DNA from: Bolinopsis microptera
Taxonomy: Eukaryota > Ctenophora > Tentaculata > Lobata > Bolinopsidae
Assembly: GCF_026151205.1 (NCBI RefSeq)
Contig: NC_087073.1
Span: 7,337,001-7,401,000, forward strand
Length of the DNA: 64,000 nt
Direction: 5' to 3'
Positions 33,101 through 44,100 of the stretch are shown piece by piece. Under the pieces are notes generated by a model. That model had not been told where the DNA came from. It saw only the letters and a list, made by a program, of their open reading frames with translations, and made no database searches. The position numbers were made by a program, and so were the translations under genes. The stretch's first letter is position 1. Every line of letters starts with the position of its first letter.

Positions 33101-35712
33101 AGTGGTTACTTACTACGACGATAACAAGCTCAATGAGTACGATGCCATGCCCATGGATGATAGACGAGACATTCCACTAGATGGAGTGCTGAAACTAGCT
33201 GCTATCTGCAGACAGGTGAGGGATTAAAAATAAAAGCAGACCTGTGAAATACAGTACATACTATGATACTATAGCATCTAGTCTCTAAAGTCTAACACCA
33301 CTGCTTTTTTTGAAACCTGACCGCACAAATCTGTCTATATTTTCACCAGACATCTGATAGACGCAACATTTGACAAAAAACACCGAATCCTCAGAAAGGG
33401 AACGAAACGTTCAAGAAGAACTCTCGGCAGGCTTACAACAGCTATCTGAAGGGTTACAGGATCCTAGACTCTCACTCTCCTTCTGACGAGGATGAGGAGT
33501 GGAAACTGCAGGAAGAGAAGGTAAGCCAAAGGGAAAGCCAACGAGAAATTAAACTAACTTACTTATTCGGTCATATCACGTGAGGGGAGCATTTTAACCC
33601 TATGTCATAAGGGGGGGGGGGGGGGTTTCATCCTTAAATCTTTAAATACTTTCATAGATCACCAGCTGTAAAAACCAAACAATAGAAAATATGTCACCTA
33701 CAATATTTTTCGAAAATTTGTTTGCCAGTGATCTGGATCTTATTGCATGAAATGATAAAATGTGATTCGGGAATACTTAATTCATCAAATTATATACAAC
33801 TTACAAAGCAATGTCGGCACTTAGTCTTAGATGATTATATTTTAAAATATTGGCAAGAATAGGTTACTTTGGCTTCACGCATGAGCAATTATACCAAATC
33901 TAGCAATTGGACCCCCCTCCCAGAATGTGTTGGAGTCTTCTATTGTAAAGTTAAAAAGTTATAATATTGAATGCTATTATTCTACTTCAATTATGCTCAT
34001 CACCAGCTCAAATAGCCCGAGCCATCCTGTCCATCTAATTGTAAAACCTTCTATGAGAATAATTCTATAAATACATCTTGCATTGTCAATACTCAAAGAC
34101 TTTGGCAAGCTTCAAGACATGTCTTGGAAACTTCCTAGACACCCTTCCAGAAAAGCCCTCTACTCCTGAATACAGTGCAGAAAACTCTAACTCGATAATA
34201 GACTGGTGCAGTCAAGGAGGTGGTCCGCAGATTGCGTGATGGCCGTGAAGTTGCCCACTTCTAAACCTCTCAATAGGTTCAATAGGTTCAATTGTCAGAA
34301 AACTCATTGTAAGACACTTTGTAAGTTAATTGTGATGTTAAACGCAGCGTGTAAGGTAACGTTATACTTAATATTATATACTATCCAGTTGAATAATCCA
34401 ACCTGAGAATACTTAAAGGCTGCAAATTTTGAGAATTACTCAGCTTAATTGCGGGTTTTTTGCCTCAAAAGTGTTTTGTCAAAAGCGGTTTTGAGCAGGT
34501 GCGGAATCGCACTATTTACAAAATATTACCGCGCCTATGTGTTGCCTCTGTATATTAGGACGCAATGAAACCACCGGACCACGATGTGTGGGGACTTGCC
34601 ACCCCATGGCAACATTAAAATATATCGACTCTGTTACATCGTTTCCTGTCAATATAAAACTCCGTTACAAAATGAACTGGGATCTGGCAATACTACACCT
34701 TAGTTCGATAAAATATGATAAAGTATTGTAAAACTAGACTTAAGTAAAAGTCTGAAAGAATATAGAAAACAAAATATATACTGCTTGAAAGCTAAATAAT
34801 AAACTGCGAACGAATAGTTAACGTGATATAAAACTGTTCCGGTACGATCGTATCGTATTCTTTAGTATGGTATTTGTGAGAGAAGGTATCAAGTAGATCT
34901 TAAACTCGGAATGTTACAAATTATGATACATCTCAATTCTCATGACAACCATGAAACAATTTTCAAATGACAAGTATCGTATCGTTTAAATACTAACGGT
35001 TTTTGAGAAGTGGTGGCATGTAGGTTTATAACCTACCGACCCGCGCGCCGAGCTGCGTCTGGTTGCCGTTGAAATATTTAAAGCAATAATTTTCGGGTAT
35101 CACCGGTTAAACTTAGAGTGATTAAATTTCCAGATACGGATCTCGCTGAACTTAGCTCAGGCGTGTTTGGAGCAAGGGAAAACGTTTGACTGTAGAAGAT
35201 ACGCTGGCGAGGCAGCTAAGTACTTACTGAATGAGAACTTAAAGAACCCAACAAAGCTAGCAAAGGTAATAATAATAACTAACCGACTCTAAGAAGGTAA
35301 GAAGGGTCAAGTGTCAACTTGGCCCAAAAAAGTGGGTTTTAATTTTGCGATTCGGGGAGTTACGAGGCAACTTATTACTGATTTAGTAAACTTTTAGAGC
35401 TGGTATAACTATAAACTATACAATATACATGTTTGCCAACTGTATGTTCATTCATGATTCAGTTTCACGAATGATATAGCAGCTTCAAGTTTATACTATT
35501 TTCAGGCGCACTACACCATATATAAAAGCTACATGAAGGAACAGAAACTGGGCGATGCTAAGAGGGAACTAGAGATAGCAGTAAAACACGCTCCCCACGA
35601 TAAAACTATCAGAGAAGCCTTCGTTAAGTTAGAGAAGGCTCAGGCCAGAGAAAATGAACTTGAAAAAGGTGCCATGTCTCATATGGGTGAGCTAATGGGT
35701 TGGAGGGGTTGA
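27147..35712 (+). CDS. FKBP6: FKBP6/Shutdown-like protein (FKBP-like domain plus TPRs), 389 aa
   Basis: Eight exons, all in phase: 27147-27191, 27391-27576, 27756-27876, 28040-28261, 33085-33215, 33395-33520, 35134-35265 and 35506-35712 (TGA). Residues about 95-205 form an FKBP-type fold: KPGSGAIIPSRAWVRIHYSI, then DEPIDSTRLRS, then MKKGEKARFLAECLYCYGDM, then VPPRIP and LLLDIEVV. Residues about 225-370 are helical with TPR spacing (ETFKKNSRQAYNSYLKGYRI, RISLNLAQACLEQGK, AHYTIYKSYMKEQKLGDAKR). This order and the N-terminal extension (DNLFSGKGTTF) match FKBP6 and Drosophila Shutdown, Hsp90 co-chaperones needed for loading piRNAs in the germ line. Residues that make FKBPs active are changed: the FD pair of FKBP12 reads ID and the pocket Trp is absent, so catalysis is unlikely. 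Intron 4 (4.8 kb) carries an antisense GPCR and a LINE. The ATG lies 13 bases after a TTTTATCAG acceptor. Confidence 0.85.
28673..29634 (-). pseudogene. Class A (rhodopsin-like) GPCR with one frameshift, nested in FKBP6 intron 4
   Basis: Two overlapping frames make one seven-helix receptor of about 320 residues. The first (29634-29242) has N-glycosylation sites near the start (NRS, NKT), TM1 with the conserved GN (VGIVGNISSLIFF), TM2 (VLYTVISAVDACTCALTLPV) and the TM3 cysteine (STLCGVWYAPF). The second (29341-28673) resumes in TM3 (LVMGVTRTLAILGL, where VTR takes the place of DRY) and includes TM4-TM6. It ends with the TM7 motif NPCVY and a short cytoplasmic helix. The cysteine-to-arginine spacing is as expected for TM3 if one base is gained or lost within 29260-29300. 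The gene has no introns and lies antisense in the host intron. The ligand class is not predictable. It may be a pseudogene, or intact with an assembly indel. Confidence 0.75.
30678..30702. repeat. (AT)n microsatellite
   Basis: Uninterrupted AT dinucleotide run of about 25 bases in FKBP6 intron 4. Smaller AT runs are at 29933-29946. Confidence 0.8.
30907..32130 (+). mobile_element. 5'-truncated and 5'-inverted LINE (reverse transcriptase fragment)
   Basis: The open frame runs from 30983 to the stop at 32057-32059. It holds RT motifs GIPQGSILGPLLFVIYINDL and the catalytic YADD (LYADDANIIVTG), then the thumb and C-terminal part (RFLGVIIDEKLTW, LYHSFIEAHVNYCSLAWG). This order is typical of non-LTR retrotransposons of the CR1/Jockey type. 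The endonuclease and the first half of RT are missing. The 5' end is a perfect 62-bp inverted repeat (30907-30968 and 30983-31044) around a 14-bp loop. The 3' end carries short CATAA repeats (about 32108-32130). It lies in FKBP6 intron 4 in the sense direction. Confidence 0.85.
33611..33626. repeat. G homopolymer tract
   Basis: About 16-17 G in FKBP6 intron 6 (AGGGG to GGTTTCATCC). Similar runs occur at 13956-13972 (C), 39449-39470 (G), 57700-57709 (C) and 60139-60154 (C). Lengths are unreliable in assemblies. Confidence 0.7.
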
Positions 35713-36537
35713 CATCTTGTTTCTGTGTTTTATGCTTAGTTTAATTTGTTAATTTGTTTTTTAAAGAGCATTAAAAGTGAAAAGGATTACGTCAAGTCAG
35801 CTGATGTGATTTTTACGGTTTTAGAAACATTATGATTAGGCGAGAGAATGACCAATCAATGGTTTATTGTAACAGACCTATCGAAGACAAACATGCGCTT
35901 TCACCACAAAGATCATTTAAGCGTTGCGCAATTTATATATTAAATTCGAGCACAGGGCCGTTGATTTGAGTTTTTATCATGACTATTTATCAATTCTCAG
36001 ATTATTCAGGGTAATTTTGATTTTTGCGTGATCGTGCTCGCCATCAGCCATATTAATACTAATAGTAATACCTCTTTTATCGTATCTTGTCTATTTTAAT
36101 CTCACTTTGTTTTAAATAGTTGAAATGTGATAATTTTCCCAATTTCATATCAATTTTTTTTTGTTGGGGACCGGCCCGAAGTACCAGCCAATGTTTACTC
36201 AAAAAATAATATATATAATAAGTGTTATCAATTCAAACTCAAAACTCGTACAAGATTAGATCTCATTAAAACGATTAAAATGTATATAATAGAGCTTGTC
36301 GAACAAAACATAGCTGAGCATATATAAAGTTGCCTTTAGTTGACATTATCATATTAATATGCTTTTTAGAGTTGTTAGAGTGGAAACAGGCGCATAGCTA
36401 CTGCTAGCTCGCTATTCCAAAATTTTTAAAATTTAACGACTGTTATCAGTCGCATAGCGTCATGCCGTTTTTGCTGGCGAATTGATGGCAGTGTAACTGA
36501 GATGGTATGCAGTGAAATTGATTCTGTGACGGCGTGC
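35713..36537. other. Downstream of FKBP6; no gene recognised
   Basis: AT-rich sequence with a possible FKBP6 3' UTR at its start (ATTAAA near 35771). Nothing else is supported. It ends at the 3' side of the minus-strand LINE. Confidence 0.5.
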
Positions 36538-37380
36538 TTATGGGACAGAGTTATTATTAGCATTACGGTTGATGTTGCGCTCTGATTTCCTTAGTCCCGT
36601 TATATTGTATAACATAAAGTTAGGCCATTCGTCTGCAATGCCCTCGTTTTGTTGATCAATGAGCATGTTTTTTATGCACCTTTTGTAGATGTTAAGGTTG
36701 AATAGACTTGGCAAGGAAGTTGCTGCGACACTATATCTGTTTATTGCTAATAGTGGACCTTTGTAGAATACTGAATTGTTGTAAGGGTGTTTACCGTATT
36801 CATCTGACCATAAAGTTGTAAGACTCGAATCCGGATCGGCGACGTTAAATATTGGTGCACTGTTAGGTATTGTTTTCTTTATAGAGGGAGGCACTAGACT
36901 TGGGAAGTTTTTCAGCTTATGTATAAAAACTAATGCGTTCTTTACGATGATACTATGAACTGTCAATATTTTGTGTACATAGAAACCAGACTTGGTACTT
37001 GCTGGTGGTGTACCATCTTTGTACCAGTAATTAACAAAACCTGGTAGTATTGCTCTAAGACCCATTTTCTGTTTAACAAATAGTGTTTCTATATGGGATT
37101 TGGCAGCAAAACCCCAGACGAGGGAGCAGTAATTAAGGTGAGACTGCACAAAGCTGTGATATATTTGTAAACGTGCTTCCAGAGGCAAATATTTTTTAAG
37201 TTTGTACATGACTCCAATGTATCTGGCCATTTTCATTTTCATGGCAGAAATATGTTGCGACCAGTTCAGTATGTTATCTATTATAACACCTAAGAAACGG
37301 GCTTCTGTTTTTCTTTCGATTGTGACACCAGAAATTACTACATCGCGATAAATGAGGTTTCTTTGTCGAGAAAAGATCAT
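36538..37380 (-). mobile_element. Second 5'-truncated LINE, minus strand
   Basis: A 280-residue open frame matches the C-terminal part of the LINE at 31181-32059: RFLGVIIDNILNWSQHISAM versus RFLGVIIDEKLTWCKHITAV, then HSFVQSHLNYCSLVWGFAAK and IIVKNALVFIHKLKNFP. YADD and everything 5' are absent, consistent with abortive reverse transcription. Identity to the first copy is about 55-60% by eye, so they are separate subfamilies rather than recent copies. The frame is still open, suggesting moderate age. A short duplication, AAAAGATCATATAAAC, lies at its 5' junction (37372-37407). Confidence 0.85.
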
Positions 37381-37419
37381 ATAAACTAAAAAAGATCATA
37401 TAAACAATATATATATTGA

Positions 37420-38110
37420 CGGGTGATACTCGTAAAATATCTGTTCCATATACAGGACCGTCGACGAGTCCAACTCGGCGCGCGTCCTGGTAGGTTGTAA
37501 ACCTACAATATATATATATATATTTTTTTGTAAACCTTGTATCAATCAGTTTCTGTTCGATTCCAATTCAACTGATCCTTTTTCTTGTGTAAATTGCTTG
37601 TTGCTGGTAGAATTTAAATTTACTGAGACTCTATTTTTAGTGTAAGTCTACCTGACAAGCCTATCTAATCATTGATTACAAAATATTGAGTATTTATCTA
37701 GTTTAACACGTTATCTAGAAGTAGAAAGCCCTAAGTGACTCTTGGGAACCTAACTCACTACTTTGACTCATAAAAGTAGTAAGTTAGGTTTCGAATGACT
37801 TAAACCCTAACCCAATTCTTAGCTGTACTGTAGCTGTAATACTTCATAGCATATGCTAAAATTGTTGGTTTATAACCTGTCAAGACGCGCGCCGAATTGA
37901 ACAATCGTCTTAAATATTAGAAACAAATATTTCAATAGTATCACCCGTTAAGCATAATTTTGCATGCTAGTCTATAAAGTAGACTAGTCCCTCACAGATA
38001 TGCTAACGGGTGATACTCGTAAAATATCTGTTCCATATCGTCGACGAGTCCAACTCGGCGCGCGCGTCCTGGTAGGTTGTAAACCAAACCTACAACGCGC
38101 GTCCTGGTTA
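37420..38110. repeat. Dispersed GC-rich repeat family, three copies here and one at 35005-35112
   Basis: Copies at 37420-37508 (+), 37865-37978 (-), 37998-38120 (+) and 35005-35112 (-). The shared order is AACGGGTGATACTCG, an AT-rich gap, CGACGAGTCCAACTCGGCGC, GCGTCCTGGTAGGTTGTAAA, CC. The two neighbouring copies at 37865-38120 face each other. Each copy ends in the palindrome GTAGGTTRTAAACCTAC. The CpG-rich core stands out from the AT-rich surroundings. The family is unknown; it is a possible short interspersed or foldback element. Confidence 0.65.
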
Positions 38111-38120
38111 ACCTACAAGT

Positions 38121-39857
38121 ACAACAGATATGTAAAAACTGAAAAGAGCGCCGCGCGCGCAGAAGAAAGCCGCGCCAGGCAATACAATACAAGAAAACAT
38201 TTAAAAATTTGTGAAATGAATCGAGCGCTACTTTAAAGATTCTATCATGATTCTAAACAGATAATGCAAATTTACATTTGCCTACATTATTTCTTGTTGA
38301 TGGCTTTCCGTTTTGTTCTAACGTCCCAGCTAAGCTAACATATTTGCATTCATACTAACCATGTTGGTATAATTTAACAGCTGAATCAAATAAAATCAAT
38401 GCATGATCAATGATGCATCATCAGCAAAGCTAGTGCCTTAACACTGACAATTATTTGTGGCTCGCTTACACTATATACAGTTAATTGAATCAACATGAAG
38501 CAAGTATATGATATGATATAGCATATTAAATTGTTATAGTCCAGTCACCTGAATAGGTTTAGGCACGGGCACTTCAACAATGAGCATATTTTCAGAAAGG
38601 GCCGACACATATTTTTTCCGTAATTATGAATAAGGGACCATAATTATTTCAATAATGTAGCTGTATAGATTTAGTATTGTTATATATTGTATATAATGTA
38701 ATACTTAATTGCAACGAAATAACGTAGAAATTAGGAATATCGTTTTTTGAATGGGGTGACGATTTAAACATTGATTTGATTTGATTCAATGATTCGATTT
38801 ATTTTGATCTTTCCCACTGCACAGTACAGTTTATGATGAAGTTTATCATGATCCTCCTTGGCCTAAATAGCAAAGCTTTGATGATAGATGATTCAGAAAA
38901 TGCTTTCAATGATGTGGACAATGATGAAAGAAGCTTTTTTCAAAGGGTGCCACTAATCTAGTTCTAGCGAAGCAGCTAATGTACTCATGACCCCAAATAT
39001 CTGAAATATTAAGCTGTGAGGTTTCAAAGTGTTGGTAGTCCAATGTTATCATCCAGTCCAATCTGTTCCACCACGACGGGGGCCGGGGGGTCTTCAACAA
39101 AATTCTCTTGAAATTGACTTTGTAGTTGTTTCTGATAAAGGGGAGTGATACATATCAGCTTTTTTTGGTCCCATGGAAAAATATTGTTCCTAGCCGAAAT
39201 TATTGCCGGTCAAAAGTCAGCTCTTATGTGTAATTGTATTGCGCGAGCGATTTTCAATCGCGCGCCCTGAAAATCGATTCTAAAAATCTGTCTTCTCCTA
39301 CATTTTTTGAGCAATCACCCTGAAACTTTCAGGATATGTTCTAAGGACCATTTAAAGGAGATTTTCGGGCCAGAAATTTGAGAGCTGTCATAAGATGATT
39401 GCCTAAGTGTTGTAACAAAGAGCCCCCCTAACCCAGTTGTGCGAGGGGGAGGGGGGGGGGGGGGGGGGGTTTGCGCCATCTTAGTTGTAAAGTAAAGTAA
39501 AGTAATTTTGAAAAACTTAACAACAGTACTATCAAAACTGTGTGTTCTGCTCTGATGAAACCTGAAAGATAACATTCTTAATCGCAGAACACACTCAAGA
39601 TTTCCAGATTCACCGGCTTACAAATTATGTTAAGTAAAATTTGGTAACTTGTTAAAACCTGAAGCATGGTCTATATATTTGGTCATGTCTGTGCCTATTA
39701 TGACTGAAATACGAAATTACTTATATTTCTCAAAGTAAGACTTGTTAAGATATTATATAATTAAACCTATAAACTCTTCTTCTACTCTATTCTAGAAATG
39801 ATATTTTTGCAATGTGACAATTCACCAGACTGCCTATCATAATGGCTGCATCATAAA
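38121..39857. other. Intergenic before FBXL20; no gene recognised
   Basis: AT-rich with a G homopolymer tract at 39443-39470 (read GAGGGGGAG then about 19 G). No exon could be supported. The promoter of the FBXL20-type gene should lie toward its right end, but I see no clear core element. Confidence 0.45.
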
Positions 39858-41161
39858 ATGGAATTAGTGTCGACTGGTAGGCAAGACAGCAATGGGATTG
39901 TAGTACAAAATGGGCAAAATCAAAGTGAGTAATGCTGTTAAAGTTTATTGCTTGTTGTTCTTAAGGTCCTGAAGATTGATCTAGACCCAGACTCATCATT
40001 TTCAAGTGAAAAATGTTTTTTTCTTGACAGAATGAGCTACTCAATGATTTTATCATTTTCAGGTAGTGTTGGTAACATAAAGAAACTTCAAAATGGGGTC
40101 TCAAAAAGATCACTCGTCCCAGAAAACTTCATACACACTCGACTTCCAGATGCTGTTATACTGAAGTAAGATAACTTTCCAGCCCACACCGATTCTATTT
40201 ATCCCCGACCTTAAAATCCACTCGAAAAGAGATGTTGAGGCAAATTGAAGAAATGAACCTATAAGGAATGCCTAGCAGTTTGAATATATAGAATGATACA
40301 TTTGTCACTTCGACAAACACCCACTGACTATATAATGCACTCATTATACTGTTCATTACTACTCCATTGTTCATACCAAACTTAATATTGCTACACTACT
40401 GTAACATAAACTGTTTTTCAGAATATTTTGGTATCTGGACATCATCTCCTTATGTCGGTGTGCTAAGGTCTCTCAGAAATGGAAAGCTTTGGCTTTGGAC
40501 GGCAGTAATTGGTCGCATGTCGACCTTTTTGAATTTCAGACAGACATCACCGTAAGCACAGTTACTGAGCAAATTATAATTAAGTTTATGTCAGACTGAT
40601 CCTGTATTTTAATAACATTTCAAATCATTTGACTTTAACTTTAAATAACTATAATGCTTGCTGGATTACCATAAATGTGAAATATTTGCAAATTTTTCAG
40701 CTACCAGTTGTCAGCAGTATAACCAGTAGATGTGGACCTTTTCTCAGAACGCTTAGTTTGAAGGGCTGCAAGAGTATAGAAGATAAAGCCATTTTGTAAG
40801 TTTTCCCATGTTCATTGTGAAGTAGCCGTAGTAATTACGGAGTAAATATATTATAATTTATGAATACAGTAAGTTATACTGTAAATGCAGTAAATGATAC
40901 TCATAATGAAATATTTGTATAATTTACATCAATAAAATGACCTGGGTACAGTGCAGACAGTCCTTGTTTTGTTAGGCCCCATGTAGCCGGTGGGCCCGAC
41001 ATGATACGACATATCTCGACACGTCGGGGTTTGTCGGGGTTTGTCAGGGTTTGTCGGGGTTTGTCGGGGTTTGTCGGGGTTTGTCAGGGTTTGTCGGATT
41101 CGTCAATAATGGATGAAAAGTGATTAGGCTCAGAGAGGCCGAGATGGCTCAGCTAGCTAAT

Positions 41162-41193
<32 letters not shown>

Positions 41194-44100
41194 TCTTTTT
41201 TTTCCTTTTTTTTGTTGTCGCGACACCCACTGAAGGCCTCATGAAGCCGGTGGGCCCGACATGATACAACATATCTCGACACGTCGGGGTTTGTCGGGGT
41301 TTGTCGAGCCTGGAGGCTACATGGGGCCTTTTTGTTATATTATACCAGAAAAATCCAGAGTAAGTTGTTCAAGAATAACATTGCATTAACTATCAAGGAT
41401 AAATATATTATATAAGTAAACGTTTACTGTATAATATTTAAAGTAAAAGATGTGCAACTTCACGGCTATTTATAGCCGTCGTTAGCAAAATTAAAAAGTT
41501 CATTAATTGTTCACTGAGTAACTAACATCAACGGAAGAATTATCAGAGCCTCGATTCTGTTTAACGTCATGGTTTTAATTTACATTCCAACCAACTCTCC
41601 GTTCAAATGACACGGAGATACTTCAAAACGCGGCATACCGTCACTGTGAGTGAGGGATATAGTTGCTATGGAGAATGAAATATGTCGTATCTGAGAGGTT
41701 CCAGTTATGTTCAGGCGGCACGAGTTGATGGAGCTGCCAAAGCTTGTCATAGTCCACGTTTCTAGTCCACGTTTCTAGTCCTCGTTTCTTGGCTGCCATG
41801 AAATACGGGTTTAGGAATATTTGTGGCCGCCAAGAGCAGGATTAAGTTATATAATAACTTTAAGAGCATGATTAAGTTATATAATAACTTTAAGTAACTA
41901 AATTCTCAGATTTTATTAAAATCACCCTTACAGTAATACGACTTTTCGCTGAATAGATTTGTAATACTTCCAAACTTTATTATCTAATAATGCTTACACT
42001 GTTATAACTGTCCACGTAGATAGAATATGACGCGGAGCTGATCTCAATGAATATGATATTAAACACTGTAAGACACTAGTTACATAAACACACATAATAT
42101 TTATTGTATTGATGTGGAACTCTTTACATTGCCAGGAGCCCCACCCTCATTTAATTAAGGTATAACGGACCTCATTGCAGTCTGCTGTTCCGCACTATCA
42201 TTATTACTCTACCTTTGATCAGCTAGTAATGGGAGCCGGTATTTCTAACTGTACTATGGTTCTTGTTTAGAACATGCCCGCCATGGGATGGGTTGAGTTT
42301 ATAAATTGCCAGTAACTATGTAAGTATCCTAAATATCCAAGTTCTACGTCTTAACCGAACAACAATATATAAGTCGGTAGAAAAGTAGGTTATTTTGGTT
42401 TCAATAACATCATACATATTGTTTTATAAAACCACAATTAAGTAACAAGCAATGAGTTGGCTAATATCTTTGAGTATTTTAACTAAGACGGTTAATGATG
42501 TAACACTAATACTAAGTGCTTAACAGTTAGTTTTAGATTTATGAGTGTTTCATCTCTCTCTTCTCTCTCTGTCTCTCTCTCACCAGCCACACCCAGCTGA
42601 TGTGGCTCCCTAACAGCCCCATGTGTTCAATGTTCATGTATCATGGATTGTATGTATGAGTAAAAGAAGCGGCTTCGTAGTTAGGTGGATTAGAAGGGAG
42701 AGGTCATTAGTTGGTAGAGAGATGGAAATGGCACGCAGCTACCTACTCTCTCTCTACCTGCTCAGCTACCTACACAACCTCCTCAACATGATAAGTATCT
42801 CGTCTATCTACCGGCTTTCTTCTTACTGTCTGAAACTAAGCAGGTTCAGTATTCAGGGTTCCCTCTTGTAATCATCATCTCATTATGGCTGTAGTGAGGC
42901 CGAGTAGCGAGGCGAGGCCGAGTGGTAAGGCTGTAGTGAGGCGAGGCCAAGTAGCGAGGCGAGGCCGAGTGGTAAGGCTGTAGTGAGGCGAGGCCGAGTG
43001 GTAAGGCTGTAGTGAGGCGAGGCCGAGTGGTCACGTGGTACTCTTTTTGATAAATTTATTATGTCTCCCGCAACAAGTACCTGTGTTAAAGTATTGAGAT
43101 ACTCGTCAACACACAGTATACATTAGAACATGAAATATAGCGTTATAATATACCGACAATAATTATCTGTGCAGTGTACACGTGTGCTACACTATTACAC
43201 AGGGCAACACATGTCATTATTAATGGTTGATAATACACCCATCACTTATAATAATTCCATATTATACACATGCATAATTAATACACTATAATGAGTTATT
43301 ACTAATAAGCGTCTCCATTGTTTCACGCCTTACCTGCTCTCTCTCTCTCTCTCTCTCTGTACCCTAATATGCATTTATGCTAATGAATATTGAGGCTAAT
43401 GAGTGACACAATATCTTACACTGGCCGGAAATGCGGTGAGTGGGTCGTGTTGAGCTGTAACAGTTCCAACTAGGTTGGCGGGTACTCCTAGCCAGCGTTC
43501 CTGGCTTCAGCAAGCCACAACTCCTGGCTTGCTGTCTGAGGCGGTTCGGATACATTTAAACTTTAATTACAGAGATTTGGCTCTTGTCTGGGATTTAATT
43601 GATGTTTTAATCAGTGAGCCATTAGTTCAGGTTTGGGTTGGCGTCACCAGGTCGAATAGATTTGTAGGTTTGTCATTCGGGAGATTCAGATTAAATGTCT
43701 TACAAAAAGCATTCAAGGATACTTCTTCGCTTACTGCAAAATATTATGTTACATAGCATTAATATTATAATATTTATGTATTGTACCCGTAAGAACGTCC
43801 AATAGTGCAGTGATAAACCATATCATAATTTGGAGATAAGTTAGTGCTGAAACGATAAGAACAATTAATTAATTAATTAATTGTTGAATTAAGTCGGGAA
43901 ACGCATATCCTCCTAAAATACTAGATCTAGTATAGGTGTTGATGATGCTATATCTTAGTACGGAAGTGTCAGACCGGATAAGAACAGAGAGGTTTTCTCC
44001 TTCTAGAACAATGTACTGTACAAATTATTTTGAACTGATGATCTATCACTAGAATAATGTCTCAAATTATTCAACAACGAAAAAAACGTACCGATAAGAT

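Noticed and set aside
34990-38110. tRNA-like or hammerhead-like RNA in the CpG-rich repeat family
   Set aside because: GGTTTATAACC resembles a B box only weakly, and the CUGANGA/GAAA hammerhead core is absent.
40021-40062. Alternative acceptor at 40030 for FBXL20 exon 2
   Set aside because: It would read into stop codons or the wrong phase; the acceptor at 40062 joins exon 1 in phase and gives the expected residues before the F-box.
43475-43756. 93-codon ORF in FBXL20 intron 4
   Set aside because: No recognisable motif, no splice or promoter context; the amino acid order looks random.
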